Source: an uncultured Sulfurimonas sp.
GTDB taxonomy: Bacteria; Campylobacterota; Campylobacteria; Campylobacterales; Sulfurimonadaceae
NCBI GenBank assembly: GCA_937914675.1
Contig: CALDOC010000127.1
Coordinates: forward strand, 1-15,133
DNA: 15,133 nucleotides
Direction of reading: 5' to 3'
Both the position numbers and the translations under genes were made by a program. Of this stretch, positions 1 to 6,841 are shown one piece after another (position 1 is the stretch's first letter; each line of letters starts with the position of its first letter). The notes under the pieces were generated by a model. The model was not told the DNA's origin. It searched no databases and worked only from the letters and a program-made list of their open reading frames with translations.

Positions 1-4
1 TTTT

Positions 5-32
5 GCAACTAAAAAGCGTATAAAGACGCAAC
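5..32 (-). terminator. weak candidate terminator after the small-gene pair
   Basis: Read on the minus strand, a short hairpin (GCGT, six-base loop, ACGC) lies about 30 bases after the stop of the 76-aa gene and is followed by five T. The stem is only four base pairs, so this is a weak call. Confidence 0.25.
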
Positions 33-60
33 ATCTATGCTATAGTTGTCGAACGAAGAG

Positions 61-291
61 TTAAATTTCGCATGGCTCGTTAAAGCCGCCAACTTCCACT
101 GAGATGACAAAATTGTCATCAACTTCCACAACTTCAAAACCATGTTTTCCACAAAACGAGTTGCTTAAAGTCTCAGCCCACTCATTCGCTTGTTCGAACG
201 CCTCTTCTTTTGCGCTAAAGCTACGAATTCGTTGCGTTTTGCATCTTAAAGCGCATGAACATAACTTTTCCAAGACTACGTGATGAAGCAT
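61..291 (-). CDS. small hypothetical protein, 76 aa
   Basis: I do not recognise this protein. It is 76 residues, with a Cys-containing N-terminus (CSCALRC, about residues 11-17), a charged helical middle (about 27-45) and a C-terminal stretch of alternating hydrophobic residues that looks like beta strands (about 50-68). There is no signal peptide or membrane segment. Its ATG overlaps the TAA of the upstream minus-strand gene by one base (TAATG), which suggests translational coupling and is the main reason to accept it. No separate Shine-Dalgarno is obvious. The amino-acid composition looks like a real soluble protein, but a spurious ORF cannot be excluded. Confidence 0.55.
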   Translation of the reverse strand: MLHHVVLEKLCSCALRCKTQRIRSFSAKEEAFEQANEWAETLSNSFCGKHGFEVVEVDDNFVISVEVGGFNEPCEI

Positions 292-476
292 TATGACAAC
301 TTTGAATTTTCTGATATTAGATATATCTGGTCTTTAAACTTGTTGAGATGTTTGATAATCAAATCGCGATGATCTTCGCTCAAGACGTAATGCTGTTCCA
401 TAAAGTCGTACATCATGTCTATATCCGTATAAACTTCTTTTATTAAGTTTGATTTTATCTGTTCTTGCACGGTCAT
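291..476 (-). CDS. small hypothetical protein, 61 aa
   Basis: This is an unrecognised acidic, probably all-helical 61-residue protein with no membrane segment or known motif. The start is supported by an AAAAGGA sequence placed just upstream of the ATG on the minus strand (positions 477-490 reversed). The stop overlaps the start of the next minus-strand gene (76 aa), so the two probably form a small transcription unit running away from the ABC-F gene. A longer minus-strand ORF at 334-627 lies across it in another frame. That one lacks a ribosome site and has a composition unlike a folded protein, so this shorter one is preferred. Confidence 0.6.
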   Translation of the reverse strand: MTVQEQIKSNLIKEVYTDIDMMYDFMEQHYVLSEDHRDLIIKHLNKFKDQIYLISENSKLS

Positions 477-657
477 AGTTGTCCTTTTTAGAAAACTTAT
501 GCATAAAACGTACTAGACGTAACAAAGACTCCAAAAGTACGCACATGGGCCACCCAAGCGACAATTGCGTTTTCGAAAAATTCACTGCGCGTCGCGCTTG
601 TTGATTCTCAAGTTTAGAGACTCCCAAAATTTTATGGCTTAAATTTTCCTACTTGGA

Positions 658-663
658 TATAAT
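658..663 (+). promoter_or_regulatory. putative -10 box for the ABC-F gene
   Basis: A perfect TATAAT lies 20 bases upstream of the ABC-F ATG. No convincing TTGACA is seen upstream, which is usual for housekeeping promoters in Campylobacterota, where the -35 element is poorly conserved. The resulting 5' leader would be very short. The 207 bases between the divergent genes (477-683) show no other gene. Confidence 0.45.
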
Positions 664-683
664 TCCACTAAAAAAAGAGTCTT

Positions 684-2519
684 ATGATACAACTAGTAAA
701 CATTTCTAAAAGCTTCGCGTCGCAGGAGCTGTTCAACAACTTAAACTTTAAGCTAAACTCAGGAAACAAAGTCGGTCTTGTCGGCAGAAACGGAAGTGGA
801 AAATCAACGCTTTTCAAAATTATCTTAGGTGAAGAAACGCATGACAGCGGTGACGTAATTATCCCAAAAGGGTACAAAATCGGCACGCTGAAACAACATC
901 TCATTTTTACGAAACCGACGCTTAGAGAAGAAGCGACGTTAGCTCTTGGCGAAGAAGATCAGTACAATTTTTACAAGATTGAGAAGATTTTATTTGGTTT
1001 GGGCTTTGTTACTGAGGACCTCGAAAAAGATCCTCTCTCTTTTTCCGGCGGTTACCAAATCCGTATAAATCTTGCAAAACTTCTAGTAACCGAACCAAAT
1101 ATGCTTCTTTTGGACGAGCCGACAAACTACCTTGACATCGTCTCTTTAAGATGGTTGAAATCTTTTTTGAGATCTTTTGAGGGCGAGGTTATCTTGATAA
1201 CCCATGATAGGGATTTTATGGACGCGGTTGTAACTCATACCGCTGGAATCGTTCGTAAAGACCTGTTTCTCGTTCCCGGAGACACGCATAAATTTTACGC
1301 GCAACTCAGCGCGAATGAAGAGTTGTATGAAAAGCAAAAAATCTCTCAGGACAAAAAAGTAAAAGAGCTTGAAGAGTTCATCGCCCGAAACAAAGCTCGC
1401 GCTTCAACGGCGTCTCTAGCTCAATCAAAAGTGAAGCAGTTGGAGAAGATGGACATTATGGATAATTTGGGCTGGGATTCCACTTTAAAATTTGATTTCA
1501 ACTTCAAAGAGACTCCCGCTAAAGTTTTGCTTGACGTAAAAGATCTGAGTTTTGGTTACACGCTTGAGAATATCTTGTTTAAGAAGATCTCTTTTACTCT
1601 TGAAAAAGGAGAGTGTCTTGGGATTATCGGGAAAAACGGGAAGGGAAAATCAACCCTTTTGAACACAATCGCGGGTGAGTTAAAGCAGCTTAGCGGAAAG
1701 GTTGATTTTCACTCTAGCGCCACAATGGCGCACTTTGGTCAGACAAACATCAATCGTCTCGATCTTAACAGTACGGTCATGGATGAAGTTTACGCGGGAA
1801 ACACGCAGCTTGGCGAAGCGAACATTCGAAGCATTTGCGGCGGTATGATGTTTAGCGGAGACAGCGCCAAAAAGAAAATATCTTTGCTCTCGGGCGGTGA
1901 AAAAAGCCGCGTTATGTTAGGACAGATTTTAGCGAGAAACGTAAACGTTCTTCTCCTTGACGAGCCTACGAATCACTTGGACATGGATTCCATAGAAGCG
2001 CTTACAAACGCGATTCAAAACTTCAAGGGTTCCACTATCATCGTAACCCACTCCGAAGAGATGCTTCGCCGCGTTTGCGACAGACTTATTATATTTACAA
2101 AAGACGGAGCCGAGTATTTTGACGGTGGATATGAAATGTTCTTGGAAAAAATCGGCTGGGAAGATGAAGAGCTTGACGAAAAACCAAAAGCCAATAAGCC
2201 CGCAAATAAAAATAAAAAAGAGAACAAAAAACTTAGAGCCGCGCTAGTTCAAGAGAGAAGCAAAGCGGCTTCGCCTTTAAGAAGAGAGATTGAAAAAATC
2301 GAGATGTACGTTCGCGAGGACAAGGAGACGCTCGAAGTTTACAAAGAGGAGCTTGCAACGGCGACAAGCAACGCCACTCACTCAAAAATCATGGAAATCT
2401 CAAAGCGAATCTCATCGGCAGAGGGCGAAATAGAAAAGAGGTTTAAAATTTTGGAAAAAAAACAGACTCAACTAGACGCGATTATGAAAGAGTATGAAGC
2501 AAAGATGAGCGAGCTTTAA
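684..2519 (+). CDS. ABC-F family ATPase (Uup/YheS/EttA-like)
   Basis: This is a soluble protein of 611 residues with two ATP-binding cassettes and no membrane segments, the hallmark of ABC-F proteins. These act on the ribosome as translation factors or protection factors rather than as transporters. Cassette 1 has Walker A at 34-42 (GRNGSGKST), a signature at about 119-123 (SFSGG) and Walker B at 141-146 followed by PTNYLD. Cassette 2 has Walker A at 316-324 (GKNGKGKST), LSGGE at 402-406 and Walker B at 423-428 followed by PTNHLD. The lysine-rich, charged linker between them (about 210-258) is the position of the ABC-F P-site tRNA-interaction motif. The C-terminus (about 495-611) is a highly charged coiled coil as in Uup/YheS. 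The ATG has only a weak AAAGAG ribosome site. Which ABC-F subgroup it belongs to cannot be settled by eye. It is probably a housekeeping gene unrelated to the chemosensory operon. Confidence 0.95.
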   Translation: MIQLVNISKSFASQELFNNLNFKLNSGNKVGLVGRNGSGKSTLFKIILGEETHDSGDVIIPKGYKIGTLKQHLIFTKPTLREEATLALGEEDQYNFYKIEKILFGLGFVTEDLEKDPLSFSGGYQIRINLAKLLVTEPNMLLLDEPTNYLDIVSLRWLKSFLRSFEGEVILITHDRDFMDAVVTHTAGIVRKDLFLVPGDTHKFYAQLSANEELYEKQKISQDKKVKELEEFIARNKARASTASLAQSKVKQLEKMDIMDNLGWDSTLKFDFNFKETPAKVLLDVKDLSFGYTLENILFKKISFTLEKGECLGIIGKNGKGKSTLLNTIAGELKQLSGKVDFHSSATMAHFGQTNINRLDLNSTVMDEVYAGNTQLGEANIRSICGGMMFSGDSAKKKISLLSGGEKSRVMLGQILARNVNVLLLDEPTNHLDMDSIEALTNAIQNFKGSTIIVTHSEEMLRRVCDRLIIFTKDGAEYFDGGYEMFLEKIGWEDEELDEKPKANKPANKNKKENKKLRAALVQERSKAASPLRREIEKIEMYVREDKETLEVYKEELATATSNATHSKIMEISKRISSAEGEIEKRFKILEKKQTQLDAIMKEYEAKMSEL

Positions 2520-2568
2520 TCAAAGTCGCGTCTTTCTCTTGGACTTGTTCAAAAGAATCAAAAATCGC

Positions 2569-2619
2569 AACTCGCCAAAGAGATTAAACCAAGCGAGTTT
2601 AGCCCATAAAACAGGGCTA
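2569..2619. repeat. two adjacent small inverted repeats after the ABC-F gene
   Basis: AACTCGC (2569-2575) pairs with GCGAGTT (2593-2599) over a 17-base loop. Directly after it TAGCCC (2600-2605) pairs with GGGCTA (2614-2619) over eight bases. No T-tract follows, so neither is a classical intrinsic terminator. They may be an mRNA 3'-end structure or a regulator site ahead of the che operon. Confidence 0.3.
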
Positions 2620-2685
2620 TCTCATAAAACCTCTTTCTACAATAATCCCGAATAAAATATCCATAATTTCTCCATAATCTTTAGG

Positions 2686-2691
2686 TATAAT
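2686..2691 (+). promoter_or_regulatory. putative -10 box of the chemosensory operon
   Basis: A TATAAT lies 38 bases upstream of the first cheW ATG, within an AT-rich region (about 2640-2700). No clear -35 box is seen. No sigma-54 (GG-N10-GC) or sigma-28 flagellar-type element was recognised, so the operon appears to use the housekeeping sigma factor. Confidence 0.4.
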
Positions 2692-2729
2692 AATGTCCTG
2701 AGGTTAAAATCGTCACTAAGGCTGGTTTA

Positions 2730-3173
2730 ATGGGTGTTGCGATGTTGCTATTTTCCACAAACGAGAACTATTACGCGCTTAGCGTGGATAAAATCGTGCG
2801 AGTTCTTTGGGCGCTTGAAGTTACTTTTGTGCCGAAATCTCCAAAAGTCTTATATGGCGTTTTTGATTTGCATGGAAAGACTCTTCCAGTCGTCTCCATT
2901 AGAGAGCTTCTCTCGCTAGGTAAAAAAGAGATGGAGCTAGAGGACGCTCTTATCGTTTTGGACGTTCATTCCCATCAAATGGCGCTTTTGGTCGACCATG
3001 TTGTGGGTGTTTATGAGCTCGAAGAAGAGGATTCAAGCGAAGCTTCGGAGCTTTTCAAAGAGTTGGAGACTACCCATATCGTAAAATACGAAGAGAGACT
3101 CGTTCCCATTTTGGACATCGACGCCTTGGTCGACGCGCAGATTTTAGGACGCCTTTCGGGTAAAGGAGATTGA
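2730..3173 (+). CDS. cheW: CheW-like coupling protein 1 (WspB position)
   Basis: This is a single-domain CheW protein of 147 residues, which would couple receptors to the P5 domain of the kinase CheA in the inner-membrane array. It shows the CheW fold pattern: an N-terminal strand (LLFSTNENYYALSV), the loop and strand of the GVFDLHGKTLPVVSIRELL type (about residues 43-61), and a C-terminal strand ending VPILDIDALV. The chosen ATG has a modest AAGG-like ribosome site. A second in-frame ATG at 2742 is a possible alternative that would remove four residues. It is the first gene of the operon; its TGA ends one base before the next ATG, so the two are co-translated. Position and size fit WspB of Wsp-like systems. 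That assignment is inferred from gene order. Confidence 0.9.
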   Translation: MGVAMLLFSTNENYYALSVDKIVRVLWALEVTFVPKSPKVLYGVFDLHGKTLPVVSIRELLSLGKKEMELEDALIVLDVHSHQMALLVDHVVGVYELEEEDSSEASELFKELETTHIVKYEERLVPILDIDALVDAQILGRLSGKGD

Positions 3174-3174
3174 A

Positions 3175-4413
3175 ATGTCGATGATTGAGGAGACTCAAAC
3201 TTTTTTACTTGACGTTTTTGGTTGGAAGATTGAGATTCACGAGCCGACATTTGAAGCAAAACTGGGAAGAGTTTGCAAAGAGCTTGGATTTTTGGAGCTT
3301 GACTCCTGCGTGAAATCTCTTAAAGATTTGCAAAAAGACGCCAAAACGCTGCAAGCGTTCTCGCGCGAATTTAGCGTGGGGGAGACTTATTTTTTTAGAG
3401 ACCTCAAATTTTTCGACTATTTTAAAAGCGTCGTCATTCCTCAAATCGTTCAAAAAAACGAGAGAAAACTCTCCGTTTGGTCGGTTGGCTGCGGTAGCGG
3501 CGAAGAGCTTTACTCCATCGCCATGATTTTGCGAGAGAGTATTCCAAACATCGACGAATGGAACCTTTTTCTACTTGGCACGGACGTAAACCCAGAGGCG
3601 ATAGATAAGGCAAAAAAAGGGGTCTTCACCCAGTTCTCGTTTAGACAGACCCCCCAATGGTACAAAAGCTATTTTAAAGCCTTGGATGGAAAGTTTGAAA
3701 TTTCTTCAAAAATCAAAAAAATGGTTCGCTTCAAATACCACAACGCCATAGACGAACCTTACGGCTGTTTGCCTCCAGACTCTCTTAAATTCGACTTGAT
3801 TCTTATCAAAAACGTACTTATCTATTTTGACAAACAAAAAGCCAAAACGGTTGTCAATTCCCTTTTTGGCGTTATCAAAGAGGGTGGATACCTCGCAACC
3901 ACTCCGGCGGAATACGGCGGGGGAATATTTGACTTTCCAAACTCCTTGCGTTCGCCAGACGGTTATCTAGTGCAAAAACTTTCAAGGCCAAACGAGGAGA
4001 TAGCCGTCCTCCAAGAAGAGCGACAAATCTTCAAAACGGTGATTGAGAATGTGCTTGAATCGGAGCCACCGAGCGAACCAGAACCAAAACAGCCAAAACC
4101 CGCGCCAACAGAGGACAAATACGACTACTACCACAAGGCTTTGAAAAGCGTCAAAGAGGGCGACGTAGAGAAGGCGAAAATCTTTTTTAGACGAGCGCTT
4201 TATCTCGACAAAGATTTTGTTATGGCTCATGTGGTCTTGGCGAACGTTCTCAAAAAAGAGAAAAAATTCGAGTCCGCCATAAAACACGTCGACAACGCAA
4301 AGGCGAAGCTCCTTACGTTGGAGCCACAAGACGTGGTTGAGCTTTCAGGCGGAATTACGGCTAGCGATTTGCTTGCGATGCTAGACGCCATAAAGGGGGA
4401 CGCTTTTGAATAA
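3175..4413 (+). CDS. cheR: CheR methyltransferase with C-terminal TPR (WspC-like)
   Basis: This enzyme would transfer methyl groups from S-adenosylmethionine to glutamates on the chemoreceptors for adaptation. The 412 residues contain a short helical N-domain, the CheR signature VGETYFFRD (68-76), an AdoMet-binding loop GCGSGE (105-110), TDVNPEAI (136-143), and a KNVLIYFD motif (212-219) matching the usual RNVLIYF. A Pro/Glu-rich linker (about 296-313) leads to a C-terminal helical segment (about 315-380) with one or two TPR units. TPR tails are typical of WspC-type CheR proteins and of those acting on receptors without a tethering pentapeptide, which fits the receptors here. The ATG is preceded by an excellent AAAGGAG site that overlaps the end of cheW. 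A second ATG two codons in is a minor alternative. Confidence 0.93.
   Translation: MSMIEETQTFLLDVFGWKIEIHEPTFEAKLGRVCKELGFLELDSCVKSLKDLQKDAKTLQAFSREFSVGETYFFRDLKFFDYFKSVVIPQIVQKNERKLSVWSVGCGSGEELYSIAMILRESIPNIDEWNLFLLGTDVNPEAIDKAKKGVFTQFSFRQTPQWYKSYFKALDGKFEISSKIKKMVRFKYHNAIDEPYGCLPPDSLKFDLILIKNVLIYFDKQKAKTVVNSLFGVIKEGGYLATTPAEYGGGIFDFPNSLRSPDGYLVQKLSRPNEEIAVLQEERQIFKTVIENVLESEPPSEPEPKQPKPAPTEDKYDYYHKALKSVKEGDVEKAKIFFRRALYLDKDFVMAHVVLANVLKKEKKFESAIKHVDNAKAKLLTLEPQDVVELSGGITASDLLAMLDAIKGDAFE
4395..4408 (+). promoter_or_regulatory. ribosome site deciding a TTG start for the second cheW
   Basis: GGGGGA at 4395-4400, inside the end of cheR, stands five bases before TTG at 4406. No in-frame ATG occurs near the start of the CheW domain. 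This supports initiation at TTG with an eight-base overlap of the cheR stop. Confidence 0.6.
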
Positions 4414-4915
4414 CGTCAGAAACACGCTCAGGCAAAGAGCCATAAAAGCGGCGAAAAAGCTAGAAAACACAGAGATTATAGATGGGATTGAGCTTATCTA
4501 TTTTAGGATTGAAAGTGAGACGTACGCCATTGAAGCGGGAGTGGTGAGCGAAGTTCATAAATATAAAGAGCCTACGCCGGTTCCCTTTACTCCCGCTTAC
4601 ATTCAAGGGGTTTTTCACATGAGAGGGAATTTCGTCTCTCTCGTAAATCTTAAAATTTTTTTGGGCATCCCCGAACAAAACGAAAAAGTCGCAACGCTTT
4701 GCATTTTGTTTCTTAGCGATGAGAATATGGAATTTGGCGTAGCGGTGGACGAAGTCATCGAGCAAAAAAGGGTGTCAAAAAAAGAGATTCAAACGCTCAC
4801 GGCTGGCTTTGATTTGCCAAGAGCCGATCTAATACTCGGGGTTATGGAAAATGGGGTAATTGTTTTAGACGGCAAAAAATTATTGGCGGATCCCACTATG
4901 ATTGTCCATAAGTGA
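4406..4915 (+). CDS. cheW: CheW-like coupling protein 2 (WspD position)
   Basis: This is a second CheW protein of 169 residues. It starts with a basic helical extension of about 28 residues (LRQRAIKAAKK) absent from the first CheW, then a typical CheW domain: IELIYFRIESETYAIE, the PAYIQGVFHMRGNFVSLVNLK loop (about 64-84), FGVAVDEVIE and a C-terminal strand. The GVFHMRGNF motif is close to the canonical G-I-x-N-L-R-G of CheW. The start is a TTG overlapping the cheR stop codon, backed by a strong upstream G-rich ribosome site. Paired CheW proteins flanking a CheR-TPR are the arrangement wspB-wspC-wspD of Pseudomonas. The N-terminal extension and position suggest a WspD role, though function cannot be told from sequence alone. 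Confidence 0.9.
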   Translation: MNNVRNTLRQRAIKAAKKLENTEIIDGIELIYFRIESETYAIEAGVVSEVHKYKEPTPVPFTPAYIQGVFHMRGNFVSLVNLKIFLGIPEQNEKVATLCILFLSDENMEFGVAVDEVIEQKRVSKKEIQTLTAGFDLPRADLILGVMENGVIVLDGKKLLADPTMIVHK

Positions 4916-4949
4916 AAAACGCTTACAAGTTTATACAAAGGAAAAAAGC

Positions 4950-6830
4950 ATGTTAAATAATTTAAGTTTGAAAAAGAAAATTTTGGCAGGCGGGTTGTTG
5001 CCTCTCTTTGCGATTGGGTTGGTAAACGTTTTGGGTTTGATTAACTTTAATGGCGTCGTGGAGAGTTACCAATGGGTGTCTAACGCAAACAAAGTTATTG
5101 AAATGGGGAATAATATTGAAAAATCCGCTTTAAACATGCAAACGGGAGAAAGGGGCTATCTGCTTACGGGAAATAATGAATTTTTAGAACCTTATACAAA
5201 TGGCGCTCAAAGCTATAAGCAAACATTTAAAAAGCTAAAACCTCTTATAATCATTAAAGAATCATTAGAAGCCCTTAGCGCCGCCGAAGAGATACTCGAT
5301 GGATGGAAAAGAGACGTTGCGGAACCGTTTATTGAAAAACGCAAAAATATGGATAATACTCCAGATAGTTTGAAAATAATAAGCGATATGGTATTAACGG
5401 AAAAAGGAAAAGGGTATTTTGACAAATATCGCCAAATGATGACCGTATTTGAAACAAGCGAAAAAAACCTTCTTCAAGCGCGAATAAGAGACGCCAACAA
5501 CGTGGTGTCTATGACCAATAACATTATTATTTTTGGAACCGCCACGGTACTTGTCTTGGCTTTTTTTATATCCCTGTTTTTCGTTAAAATGATTACCAAC
5601 CCTATTTTGAAAATCAAAGAAGCCGCTTTGAAAATAGGAAGGGGCGACCTTGACGTCGCCATCGACATCGAGAGTCGTGACGAAGTTGGCGAAATGGCAA
5701 AAGCGTTTACGGCTATGATTGAAAGATTAAATAAAATGTCGACAATCGCGCATCAAATCGGCGAAGGCAATTTTAACGTGACCGTGGAAAAATATTCCGA
5801 TAAAGACGTTTTGGGAAACGCCTTTAAGGACATGCTAAAAAACTTAAACAATATCGCCGGCGTCGCGCATCAAATCGGACAGGGAAATTTGAACGTCACT
5901 TTTGCCAAACGCTCGCAAAACGACCTCTTGGGAATCGCCTTGGAAAATATGCTCGCCAATATTAACGCGATTATGTTTGAGTTGAAACATAGCGTTTTAT
6001 CTCTCAACAGCGCCGCAAGCGAGATTTTGGCGACTACGACGCAAGTCTCCGCAAGCGCCTCTCAAACCTCTTCGGCGGTCGCCCAAACCTCCTCTTCCAT
6101 AGAGCAGATTAAACAAACCGCAAAATCAAGCAGCGCCAAAGCGGTGCAAACCTCGGAGAGCACAAGCAAAGCGATGGAGATCGCTAAAAGCGGAACGCAA
6201 GGCTTGGTTGAAAACATGCAAGGTCTCGCTCAAATAAAAGAGAAGATGGATTTGATCGCTTCGAACATCATACTCCTCAGTCAGCAAAGCCAACAGATAG
6301 GCGAGATTACGAGCACAGTCGAAGACATAGCGAATCAGTCAAACATGCTTGCCGTTAACGCTTCGATAGAAGCCGTAAAAGCGGGAGAGCAAGGAAAAGG
6401 TTTTTCCGTGGTGGCGATAGAACTTAAAAACCTTTCAGAGCAATCAAAACAGGGAGCCAAACAAGTTCAAAAAATTCTTGCGGACATACAAAAAGTGACG
6501 GGAACTTTGGTGATGGTGGCGGAACAAGGGGCAAAAGCGGTAGAGAGCGGAGTCAAACAAGCCCAAAACGCGAAAACTTCGATGGATCAGCTAAACGCCA
6601 CCGTGCAGAGCGCGGCGAACGCGGGCAAACAGATTGCGGCTTCGTATGAGCAAGAACTCGCGGGAATGGATCAGATTTCAGGGGCGATGAGCAGCGTCAA
6701 AGAGGCGACTATGCAAAATCTCAGTAGCATAAAACAGGTGGAAGAGTCCGCTCATGACCTAAACGCTTTGAGCCAAAAACTCAAAGAGGTGATGGAGCGT
6801 TATACCATCGCTAGAAATATAAAACAATAA
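4950..6830 (+). CDS. methyl-accepting chemotaxis protein 1: CHASE3, poly-HAMP, MCP signalling domain
   Basis: This is an inner-membrane chemoreceptor of 626 residues. The start is the ATG at 4950, preceded by AAAGGAAAA and giving the usual MCP beginning (MLNNLSLKKK). An ORF start 48 bases upstream overlaps cheW2 and lacks a ribosome site. Order: TM1 (about 11-32); a periplasmic domain with the CHASE3 signature MQTGERGYLLTG (63-74) then NEFLEPY; TM2 (about 190-212); HAMP (about 213-262); two more HAMP-like units of 39 residues (264-302, 303-341); and a long coiled-coil signalling domain with hairpin tip EAVKAGEQGKGF. About 19 heptads follow the tip, which would suit a 40-heptad-type receptor (estimated by eye). 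No C-terminal CheR/CheB-binding pentapeptide is present (ends TIARNIKQ). Residues 333-616 are identical at DNA level to the next receptor. The ligand is unknown. Confidence 0.95.
   Translation: MLNNLSLKKKILAGGLLPLFAIGLVNVLGLINFNGVVESYQWVSNANKVIEMGNNIEKSALNMQTGERGYLLTGNNEFLEPYTNGAQSYKQTFKKLKPLIIIKESLEALSAAEEILDGWKRDVAEPFIEKRKNMDNTPDSLKIISDMVLTEKGKGYFDKYRQMMTVFETSEKNLLQARIRDANNVVSMTNNIIIFGTATVLVLAFFISLFFVKMITNPILKIKEAALKIGRGDLDVAIDIESRDEVGEMAKAFTAMIERLNKMSTIAHQIGEGNFNVTVEKYSDKDVLGNAFKDMLKNLNNIAGVAHQIGQGNLNVTFAKRSQNDLLGIALENMLANINAIMFELKHSVLSLNSAASEILATTTQVSASASQTSSAVAQTSSSIEQIKQTAKSSSAKAVQTSESTSKAMEIAKSGTQGLVENMQGLAQIKEKMDLIASNIILLSQQSQQIGEITSTVEDIANQSNMLAVNASIEAVKAGEQGKGFSVVAIELKNLSEQSKQGAKQVQKILADIQKVTGTLVMVAEQGAKAVESGVKQAQNAKTSMDQLNATVQSAANAGKQIAASYEQELAGMDQISGAMSSVKEATMQNLSSIKQVEESAHDLNALSQKLKEVMERYTIARNIKQ
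5739..5972 (+). repeat. tandem 39-codon HAMP-like repeat inside receptor 1
   Basis: Two consecutive 39-codon units (5739-5855 and 5856-5972) encode AHQIGEGNFNVTV-like and AHQIGQGNLNVTF-like HAMP segments, each ending in an L-x-N-hydrophobic pattern. They retain a 16-base identical stretch, TCGCGCATCAAATCGG, at 5746-5761 and 5863-5878, exactly 117 bases apart. This indicates internal tandem duplication of a HAMP unit. Receptor 2 carries only one such unit after its membrane-proximal HAMP. Confidence 0.75.
5946..6798 (+). repeat. 853-bp perfect direct repeat, copy 1 (in receptor 1)
   Basis: Aligned by eye base for base, 5946-6798 is identical to 7685-8537, at a constant offset of 1739. It covers codons 333-616 of receptor 1, the entire cytoplasmic signalling coiled coil. 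The flanks outside both edges are still homologous but clearly diverged. No transposase, target-site duplication or terminal inverted repeat is present, so this is recombination between paralogues rather than a mobile element. Confidence 0.95.
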
Positions 6831-6841
6831 AAGGAGTTCCC

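Noticed and set aside
555..600. CAAGCG/CGCTTG inverted repeat in the divergent intergenic region
   Set aside because: The six-base stem has a loop of more than 30 bases, has no T-tract and is expected by chance. No RNA gene can be supported.
334..627. 97-aa minus-strand ORF
   Set aside because: It overlaps the better-supported 61-aa gene, lacks a ribosome site, and has a basic composition unlike a folded protein.
4902..4949. Upstream start of receptor 1 overlapping cheW2
   Set aside because: It has no ribosome site, and the extra 16 residues do not look like an MCP N-terminus. The ATG at 4950 has AAAGGAAAA and a typical MCP beginning.
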